Assembly: GCA_017470325.1 (NCBI GenBank)
Contig: JAFUES010000053.1
Location: 1-19,732, forward strand
From: Oscillospiraceae bacterium
GTDB lineage: Bacteria; Bacillota_A; Clostridia; Oscillospirales; Oscillospiraceae
Length of the DNA stretch: 19,732 nucleotides
Direction of reading: 5' to 3'
The position numbers and the translations under genes are program-made. The notes below the pieces were generated by a model. It did not search any database and was not told the DNA's origin. It worked only from the letters and a program-made list of their open reading frames with translations. Positions 7,453-12,905 of this stretch are shown here, piece after piece; position 1 is the stretch's first letter; every line of letters starts with the position of its first letter.

Positions 7453-8289
7453 ATGCAGCTGAAAGAAAAAAATACAACATGGATGATCGTGCTGGCGGTA
7501 TTCGCACTGCTGCTGGGCGTGGGGATCCAGATCGGCCTCGGACTGGAGCGGGACATGCGCACCACAGCTCAGGGCCGCGCCATTGCCGCGGAGCTGACGG
7601 CGGAGGTCCGCCAGGCCACGGAGGACCGGGAGCAGGCGCTGTACCTGGATACGGCGGCTCTGGCCGCGCTGCCCGCGGAGAAGGCGGCCGCCTATGAGGA
7701 TCTGCATCTGGAGCTGTTGCTGCTGGTCAATCCCTGGAACCCGGTACCCGAGGACTACTCTGTGGAGGTGATCCCGGTTGGGGAGTGGCAGGTCGGCGAG
7801 GATCAGTCGATCGCCACGCTCTGCGCCGACGCGCTGCTGCGGATGATCGCCGACTGTCAGGAGGCCGGATACCGGCCTTACATATGCTCCTCCTACCGGA
7901 CCCAGGCCATGCAGGAGGGCCTGTTTTACAACAAGCTGGTCCGGGTCTTGGAGATGGGCTACAGCTGGGACGACGCACCGGATATCGCGGCCCAGTCGGT
8001 GGCGCCTCCCGGTACCAGCGAGCATCAGCTGGGGCTGGCGGCGGATATCATCGACAGCGAGTATACCTACCTGGACGAGGGGCAGGAGCGGACCGGGACC
8101 CAGCGCTGGCTGATGGAAAATTCCTGGCGCTACGGTTTCATCCTGCGCTATCCCAACGGGACCACAGACATCACCGGCATCATCTACGAGCCCTGGCATT
8201 ACCGCTATGTGGGCCAACGCTTTGCCAAGGACATTTATGAAAAAGACGTGACCCTGGAGGAATACATCGCGCTCCGGCGCGGCAGATAA
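7453..8289 (+). CDS. Membrane-anchored D-alanyl-D-alanine carboxypeptidase, VanY-like (M15B), copy 1
   Basis: The 278-residue protein has an N-terminal membrane anchor (about residues 11-30), a linker, then an M15B zinc peptidase domain. The ligands are in GTSEHQLGLAADI (187-199), with His191 and Asp198, and in YEPWHYRYVG (245-254), with catalytic Glu246 and zinc ligand His249. SSYRT (146-150) is the conserved substrate-binding segment. Such enzymes remove the terminal D-Ala from peptidoglycan pentapeptides outside the cell; in vancomycin-resistance clusters VanY has this role, but no other van genes are here, so ordinary wall maturation is likelier. It starts 12 nt after mntP and is followed by a terminator-like hairpin and a close paralog. 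Confidence 0.93.
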   Translation: MQLKEKNTTWMIVLAVFALLLGVGIQIGLGLERDMRTTAQGRAIAAELTAEVRQATEDREQALYLDTAALAALPAEKAAAYEDLHLELLLLVNPWNPVPEDYSVEVIPVGEWQVGEDQSIATLCADALLRMIADCQEAGYRPYICSSYRTQAMQEGLFYNKLVRVLEMGYSWDDAPDIAAQSVAPPGTSEHQLGLAADIIDSEYTYLDEGQERTGTQRWLMENSWRYGFILRYPNGTTDITGIIYEPWHYRYVGQRFAKDIYEKDVTLEEYIALRRGR

Positions 8290-8299
8290 ACGAGACAGA

Positions 8300-8335
8300 C
8301 CCGGCGGCGCACAGGTGCCGCCGGGCCTGGCGTTT
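8300..8335 (+). terminator. Hairpin after carboxypeptidase copy 1
   Basis: CCCGGCGGC (8300-8308) pairs perfectly with GCCGCCGGG (8317-8325) around an 8-nt loop; a short GTTT follows at 8332. The stem is strong but the T-run is poor, so termination may be partial. Confidence 0.55.
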
Positions 8336-8398
8336 CCCGGCGGATTTCTTAAGATTTATGAATTCTGCGGCCCGCGCCTGTTTTTTCCGGGGAGAGTA

Positions 8399-8407
8399 TG
8401 GTAAAAT
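8399..8407 (+). promoter_or_regulatory. Extended -10 promoter of carboxypeptidase copy 2
   Basis: TGGTAAAAT fits the extended -10 form TGnTATAAT with one change; no good -35 box is visible 17 nt upstream. The start codon is at 8449 with AGGAGA at 8437-8442. Confidence 0.5.
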
Positions 8408-8448
8408 ACATTTATAGATGACAGTCTTGCCAGAACAGGAGAAACGAT

Positions 8449-9198
8449 ATGGCACAGACCATGCAAGCAGAAAATCGACCCGCGCCCCGGAGAAAACGCC
8501 GCGGGAGCGCGCTCAAATACCTGGCGGCGCTGCTGGCCGTGGCGCTGTTGGTGTTCGTGGGGACCCGGCTGAAGGGCTGGCAGGAGCAGCGGCTGGAGAG
8601 CCGCACCGTCGTGCTGGTCAACCCCTGGAACTACCTGGATGATACCGGCTATAAGCCTCACCTGGCCAATGTGGGCGACGGCATGAAGCTGGACAGAAGC
8701 TGCGCCGCCAAGCTGAAAAGCATGCTGGCGGACTGCCGGGCGGCGGGTTATGAGCCCCAGCTGCTGTCGGCCTACCGCAGCCGGGAGGAGCAGGAGCAGC
8801 TGTTTGCCCAGCAGGTGCAGCGGCTGATCGAGGGCGGCACGGACCCGGAGCAGGCGGAGGACCTGGCCGCAGAGGCCGTGGCCCGGCCTGGCACCAGTGA
8901 GCATGAGCTGGGCCTGGCGGTGGACATCGTGGACGGGGCCTACCCCGCCACGGACAATACCCAGGAGCGGACCGGGACCCAGCAGTGGCTGCGGGAAAAC
9001 GCTTGGCGCTATGGTTTCATTCTCCGTTATCCCGAGGGCGCTACAGACCTGACCGGCGCGCCCTATGAGCCCTGGCATTACCGTTATGTGGGTGAGGCCA
9101 CCGCCTGGCAAATCTACAGCCTGGGCATCACTCTGGAGGAGTATTCCTCCATGTTCTATAACGAAGAAGCCGAGATCGTCTTTGACGAGGCGGAATAA
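8449..9198 (+). CDS. Membrane-anchored D-alanyl-D-alanine carboxypeptidase, VanY-like (M15B), copy 2
   Basis: A 249-residue paralog of the preceding gene. A basic cytoplasmic N-terminus (RPAPRRKRRG) precedes one membrane segment (about 21-38), then the M15B domain. It has SAYRS (107-111), GTSEHELGLAVDI (148-160) with zinc ligands His152 and Asp159, and YEPWHYRYVG (206-215) with catalytic Glu207 and His210. All catalytic residues are intact. Both copies share the VNPWN segment before the domain and TQERTGTQ or its near equivalent inside it, so they arose by tandem duplication and then diverged. Its last 151 nt are nearly repeated at 10358-10508. It carries a C-terminal extension (YNEEAEIVFDEAE) that copy 1 lacks. 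Confidence 0.93.
   Translation: MAQTMQAENRPAPRRKRRGSALKYLAALLAVALLVFVGTRLKGWQEQRLESRTVVLVNPWNYLDDTGYKPHLANVGDGMKLDRSCAAKLKSMLADCRAAGYEPQLLSAYRSREEQEQLFAQQVQRLIEGGTDPEQAEDLAAEAVARPGTSEHELGLAVDIVDGAYPATDNTQERTGTQQWLRENAWRYGFILRYPEGATDLTGAPYEPWHYRYVGEATAWQIYSLGITLEEYSSMFYNEEAEIVFDEAE
9048..9198 (+). repeat. Direct repeat copy A (3' end of carboxypeptidase copy 2)
   Basis: This 151-nt segment matches 10358-10508 at 147 positions, with an offset of 1310 nt. The match ends exactly at the stop codon on the right. The repeat pair brackets the lipoprotein gene. Confidence 0.95.
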
Positions 9199-9203
9199 AG
9201 CAT

Positions 9204-9236
9204 CATAGAGGGTTCCACACTGTGGAGCCCTCTATG
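9204..9236 (+). terminator. Hairpin between carboxypeptidase copy 2 and the lipoprotein gene
   Basis: 9204-9219 and 9221-9236 are complementary at 15 of 16 positions plus one G-T wobble, with a practical loop of a few nt at 9217-9223. Only GCTT follows, so it may be a weak terminator or an mRNA-stabilising hairpin. The lipoprotein RBS lies 5 nt beyond it. Confidence 0.5.
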
Positions 9237-9252
9237 GCTTGAGGAAGCAGTA

Positions 9253-10362
9253 TTGAAAAGAAAGAGACAAAAGAAAACGCTTTCCCTGTTCCTGTTGCTG
9301 CTGTCCATCCTGCTGTGCGGCTGTGCCGCACGGCCCGGAGGGGAAGAAGTAGAGACGGACAAATTCCTTCAACAGGCGCTGGCAGTTGCCGCAAGCTACA
9401 GGGACTTGTGCGCGGAGGATACCTGTGATATCCCGGCCGTCTTGGCGCGGCTGGATGAAAAGGGGATCTCAGCCGTGGATGTGGCGGGACGCTTCCCCTT
9501 TGTCAACCCGGAACCGGTCGAACTGTTTTTTAAGGTGCCTCCATCAGATGCGGAAGCAGCGATAGATTTTGTGCGTATTTGCCAGGATGGCGGTCTGATC
9601 GATACCGTTCTGATCCGCAGCGCTGGGGAAGACCGGTGCCGGATAATCCGCATCGCCTGGCAGGAGGGCAAAGCTGCCGTGACCTACGATCTGGAATATC
9701 CCCTGACCCGGCTGACGCTTACAGATAAGGGGTATCTGATCTTCACCTGCGACATTCCTGACAACACCGCGGAAAGCGACCACGACGGATATATTGAGCC
9801 TACTGCGATGATCCGATTGAAACCGCTGGACGAACCGTGCCGTGCCTGGACGGAAAAGCTCACAGCCTTGGGCTATCGGGGGCATGATCTGTTTACCGCA
9901 GACTGGACCGCCGGTGATCTCTCCGCAGTCGAGCTGAACGAGCTGTTCCCGGCGCTGTATCGTGCGGAGACGGGAACACTACTGGCGTATTATGATAACC
10001 CCTGGCCCATGGAAGAACAGCGGGATATCACCCTGGTACCGGCAGACATTTTTGAGGATCTGCTGCTTCAATATCTGGATGTAACGCGGGAGGCGGTCCG
10101 CGCCGCCGCAGACTATGATGCGGAGGCCGACGCCTATCCCGTTCCCATCCAGAGTCTGCATGGCCCAGGCGAGAATCCGCTCCCTGAGGTGACGGCAATC
10201 CAGGACAATGCGGACGGGACTGTGACGCTGACAATAGATGCACTGTCGGTGGAGCAGGCTACAGACCGGGCTTTTACGCATCTGTTGACCCTGCGACTTT
10301 GTGAGGATGGGCGGTACCGCTTCATCTCCAATGAAGTGCTCCGGAGGAATGGAGCTGCCTGA
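9253..10362 (+). CDS. Putative secreted lipoprotein of unknown function
   Basis: The 369-residue protein starts at a TTG with GAGG 8 nt upstream. A basic N-terminus (MKRKRQKK), a hydrophobic stretch and LLCGC form a lipoprotein signal; Cys24 would be lipidated. The mature part has no catalytic motif that I recognise; it may belong to a family of uncharacterised clostridial lipoproteins (I think of DUF6070, unverified), ending in a YRFISNEVL motif typical of such proteins. Its stop codon (10360-10362) falls inside the repeated carboxypeptidase fragment in another frame, so the extreme C-terminus (RRNGAA) may be shaped by the recombination junction. It sits between the carboxypeptidase and its 3' fragment, suggesting a wall-associated job, which is inference only. 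Confidence 0.7.
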   Translation: MKRKRQKKTLSLFLLLLSILLCGCAARPGGEEVETDKFLQQALAVAASYRDLCAEDTCDIPAVLARLDEKGISAVDVAGRFPFVNPEPVELFFKVPPSDAEAAIDFVRICQDGGLIDTVLIRSAGEDRCRIIRIAWQEGKAAVTYDLEYPLTRLTLTDKGYLIFTCDIPDNTAESDHDGYIEPTAMIRLKPLDEPCRAWTEKLTALGYRGHDLFTADWTAGDLSAVELNELFPALYRAETGTLLAYYDNPWPMEEQRDITLVPADIFEDLLLQYLDVTREAVRAAADYDAEADAYPVPIQSLHGPGENPLPEVTAIQDNADGTVTLTIDALSVEQATDRAFTHLLTLRLCEDGRYRFISNEVLRRNGAA

Positions 10363-10508
10363 CCGGCGCGCCCTATGAGCCCTGGCATTACCGCTATGTG
10401 GGTGAGGCCACTGCGTGGCAGATCTACAGCCTGGGCATCACTCTGGAGGAGTATTCCTCCATGTTCTATAACGAAGAAGCCGAGATCGTCTTTGACGAGG
10501 CGGAATAA
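10358..10508 (+). repeat. Direct repeat copy B
   Basis: The 151-nt partner of 9048-9198, 147 of 151 identical. The four differences lie within about 40 nt; the last 90 or so positions are identical. Confidence 0.95.
10359..10508 (+). pseudogene. 3' remnant of a third VanY-like carboxypeptidase
   Basis: Read in the frame of carboxypeptidase copy 2, the segment encodes its last 49 residues, from LTGAPYEPWHYRYVG to the identical tail ending VFDEAE and a TAA stop. No start codon, RBS or upstream peptidase domain precedes it; the upstream sequence is the lipoprotein gene, whose TGA lies within it. All four differences from copy 2 are synonymous third-position changes (CGT/CGC, ACC/ACT, GCC/GCG, CAA/CAG). 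The remnant keeps the catalytic Glu and zinc His but lacks the other ligands, so it cannot be active. Confidence 0.88.
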
Positions 10509-10523
10509 GATCAAATATTTTTT

Positions 10524-10552
10524 AAGGGCTGTGCGCTGCACAGCCCTTTTTC
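10524..10552 (+). terminator. Strong intrinsic terminator
   Basis: AAGGGCTGTGC (10524-10534) pairs perfectly with 10538-10548 around a GCT loop and runs into TTTTCT. It ends the carboxypeptidase-lipoprotein region. Its core recurs in inverted orientation at 12541-12561. Confidence 0.92.
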
Positions 10553-10554
10553 TA

Positions 10555-10583
10555 TTGACAGTAAGAGAATAGTATGATATGAA
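10555..10583 (+). promoter_or_regulatory. Promoter of the repeat-protein gene
   Basis: A perfect TTGACA (10555-10560) is followed after 17 nt by TATGAA (10578-10583, four of six). TATGAT at 10573 is a better hexamer but only 12 nt away. The start codon lies about 47 nt downstream. Confidence 0.5.
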
Positions 10584-10629
10584 ATAAATTGGTCAAAATC
10601 AAAAAAATAATTAGACAGGAGTGGGCAAA

Positions 10630-12519
10630 GTGAGCAAAAACAGCAAGAGTTTACGCGGCGTTCTGGCGTTGGCGCTGGTTTTGGTGCTGCTGCTTGGCCT
10701 GGGTGGGGTTTCCGCCTTCGCGGTCACGGAAGATGTAATCGCACCGGCCGGCGGAGAAGACAGCGTCACCAAAACCCTGGGCGACATCGATAACACAGAT
10801 GGGATGATGGCCCTGAGTGTCGAAACGGGAGCCGAAGGAGCTGATGTCACGGTCAACGCCGGGGATATAAGTTCCACAGGCGGCAGCTGGGCAGGCGGTG
10901 TTGAGGTCTACGTCGATTATGTGGACAGCAGCGCCGAAGTCAACACCGGAGCGGTAAGCGTCGTGAATGAAGGAAATAACGCGAGCGGCGTCTTTGTCAA
11001 TTCAGAAGGTGGCAGTGCAACAGTCTCTGTCGGCGATGTGAGTGTTGAAGCAGGGGGTGCCTACTACGGCGTCGGCGTAGGCGCCTTTGGTGATTATTAC
11101 ACGGGGAATGCGGTCCCTGGCAGTGCCGAGGTCACAGCCGACTCTGTGAGCGTTGTCGCAACAACAGGTAGTGCCGATGGCGTCGATGTCTATGCTATGG
11201 ACGGCAGCACCGCTGCGGTCACCGTGGGCGATGTGAGCGCCGATTCGGAAAAGTACGCTGCCACGGGCATTAGTATAACTGCTAAGGAAAACGGCACTGC
11301 TGTGGTCACCGCCGGCGATGTGAGTGCCAATTCGGCAGAGGGTTATGCTTCCGGTGTCACGGTCGATGCCTCTAACGGCGGCACTGTTGAAGTTTCCACC
11401 GGCAGTATCAGCGCCACATCTGATGGTTATGGCAGCTCCGGTATAACGTCGTTTGCACAGGAAGATTCCACGATCACCATCACGGTCGACGGCGATGTGA
11501 TTGCCAGCGGCGGTGAAGGATACGAGTTCGGCGTCGATATCAAAGCACAAAAAAATAGTACGGTCACGCTGCAGATCAGCGGCGACCTGAGCGGTGACAC
11601 AGCGGGCCTGTCTGTGCGGGCCAATGGCAGCGGTGATGAGATGCCCACTGTCGACGTAGCGGTAGAGGGGACCATTTCCGGCGGTAAGCCCGTGACGGTA
11701 TACGACAAAAATGGCCTTGAGGCCCTGACGCTGACGGTCTGGCAGATCGAAGCGGACGAGGACGGCAATCTGATCGCTCCGGACAGTGAGATTGAAGGGT
11801 ACGGCGGGGAACAAGAATTCCACGATCTCCTTGTTGGGTCCGGCCTTACCGAGGAGGATGCAGCAAAGATCATCGCGGATAAAAAAGCTGCATACGAGGC
11901 GCTGCAGGTCGAATGCGCCGAGGCGGAGAAGAACATCCTCTATATCATCAAGCTGGAGCAGCCCAAGGCGGGCGGCAAGGGCGTGCTGGGCGGTGTGACC
12001 GACAGCATGGGCTTTGACGCCGCCAAGGAAGGCGAGACAGTCACCGTGACGGCCAATGTGGAAAATGGCTACAAGCTGGTGGGCGTATACAACAACGGCG
12101 TGAAGCTGCTGCAGGACGCCAACGGCGCCTACTATCTGGTGGTGCCCAAGGGCGGCGGTGTGTCCCTGAGCCTGACGCTGGAAAAGCTGGCGGCTGAATC
12201 CTTCGGCGGCTATGGCGGCGGTGAGATCCTGGGACCGAAGATCCTGGGCACGGCTGAGACCACCAACAAGCAGGGCCAGGAGTGCACCCTGACCTTCTAC
12301 AGCACCGGCAAGTATAAGCTGGACTTTGACGGCTATGTCAAGGCGCGCGGCGCAATGGCCATGCAGGGCGACGAGCTGGTATTGCTGGGCCACCACCGCG
12401 CGAAGATGCCCGTCCAGGCCGACGGTACGCTGGCGTTCCCGATGGCCGACGGCAGCGGGGAGACGCTGAACTTCCAACTGGATGACGAGCTGATGGCAAA
12501 AATCAAGGACGTCCTGTAA
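10630..12519 (+). CDS. Secreted protein with ten 29-30-residue beta-helix-like repeats
   Basis: The 629-residue protein starts at a GTG with AGGAG at 10617-10621 (8-nt spacing; the in-frame GTG at 10621 overlaps that site and is rejected). A signal peptide (SKSLRG, about 18 hydrophobic residues, then SAFA) predicts export. Residues 78-350 form a repeat array: a G-D/S/A-V/I-S element occurs at 78, 107, 135, 171, 200, 229, 258, 288, 318 and 347, each followed by a G-V-x-V-x-A segment and a G-T-x-x-V strand. Alternating Val and small residues fit a parallel beta-helix, as in adhesins. After an Ala/Glu-rich helical stretch (about 406-436), a Gly-rich C-terminal domain holds GYGGGEILGPKILG and YSTGKYKLDF. 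No LPxTG, transmembrane or S-layer anchor is visible, so it may be released or bound non-covalently. Function is unknown. Confidence 0.75.
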   Translation: MSKNSKSLRGVLALALVLVLLLGLGGVSAFAVTEDVIAPAGGEDSVTKTLGDIDNTDGMMALSVETGAEGADVTVNAGDISSTGGSWAGGVEVYVDYVDSSAEVNTGAVSVVNEGNNASGVFVNSEGGSATVSVGDVSVEAGGAYYGVGVGAFGDYYTGNAVPGSAEVTADSVSVVATTGSADGVDVYAMDGSTAAVTVGDVSADSEKYAATGISITAKENGTAVVTAGDVSANSAEGYASGVTVDASNGGTVEVSTGSISATSDGYGSSGITSFAQEDSTITITVDGDVIASGGEGYEFGVDIKAQKNSTVTLQISGDLSGDTAGLSVRANGSGDEMPTVDVAVEGTISGGKPVTVYDKNGLEALTLTVWQIEADEDGNLIAPDSEIEGYGGEQEFHDLLVGSGLTEEDAAKIIADKKAAYEALQVECAEAEKNILYIIKLEQPKAGGKGVLGGVTDSMGFDAAKEGETVTVTANVENGYKLVGVYNNGVKLLQDANGAYYLVVPKGGGVSLSLTLEKLAAESFGGYGGGEILGPKILGTAETTNKQGQECTLTFYSTGKYKLDFDGYVKARGAMAMQGDELVLLGHHRAKMPVQADGTLAFPMADGSGETLNFQLDDELMAKIKDVL

Positions 12520-12536
12520 AACACAAGAGAATAGGA

Positions 12537-12570
12537 GCGGGGGTTGTGCAGCGCACAGCCCCCGCTTTTT
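12537..12570 (+). terminator. Strong intrinsic terminator of the repeat-protein gene
   Basis: GCGGGGGTTGTGC (12537-12549) pairs over 13 positions (one G-T) with 12553-12565 around an AGC loop and is followed by TTTTT. It overlaps the end of the convergent minus-strand gene. Its core is a 20-of-21 inverted copy of the terminator at 10526-10546. Confidence 0.92.
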
Positions 12571-12905
12571 CATATCACCCCCAATAGCTTCAGCGTACCC
12601 AGGACGGCGGCCAGGGTAAACAGCAGCAGTGCCCAGGGGACACGCACCCGTGTGCTTGGAAGCGCCTCATAGGTATAGTCCCTGGCGGCCTCCCTGGCCT
12701 GGCGCAGCAGCTCCGCCTCGCCCACGCCCTCATTGAGAAAATAATCGTCCCGCAGGATGAACACTGCTTCCCGGAAGCGGCTGTCCGGGGGCTTGACCAC
12801 GATCACATTGTGCACACAGCCCTTGAGCGTCCCTCGTCGGGGTGGGCGTTGCCGCGGCCGGAGTGTCCGGCCGACCCGGTGCCAGCGGCGGATCAGGGGG
12901 CTCAT
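12570..12905 (-). CDS. Small C-terminally membrane-anchored protein coupled to SpoIIE
   Basis: The 111-residue protein begins at an ATG (12905) that overlaps the spoIIE stop as ATGA; GGAGG (12917-12913) is 7 nt upstream. The N-terminus is Arg-rich (RRWHRVGRTLRPRQRPPRRG), followed by a core VHNVIVVKPPDSRFREAVF and ILRDDYFLNEGVGE, then one C-terminal hydrophobic helix (about 90-111, WALLLFTLAAVLGTLKLLGVI). That layout suggests a cytosolic domain tethered by a tail anchor. I do not recognise a named family with confidence. Translational coupling to SpoIIE suggests a role in sporulation or in modulating the phosphatase at the septum, which is inference. The reading frame's compatibility with the RBS and the overlap make it a real gene. 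Confidence 0.75.
   Translation of the reverse strand: MSPLIRRWHRVGRTLRPRQRPPRRGTLKGCVHNVIVVKPPDSRFREAVFILRDDYFLNEGVGEAELLRQAREAARDYTYEALPSTRVRVPWALLLFTLAAVLGTLKLLGVI

Noticed and set aside
7453..9198. A vancomycin-resistance cluster suggested by two VanY-like genes
   Set aside because: No vanH, vanA/B ligase, vanX or vanRS genes are present; M15B carboxypeptidases are common in wall maturation.
10375..10572. A 65-codon plus-strand frame over the carboxypeptidase remnant
   Set aside because: It is out of frame with the carboxypeptidase homology and has no RBS; the in-frame remnant explains the sequence.
11002..12573. A 523-codon minus-strand frame opposite the repeat protein
   Set aside because: The plus-strand gene has promoter, RBS, signal peptide, a regular repeat and a terminator; the antisense frame crosses that terminator and only reflects the repeat.
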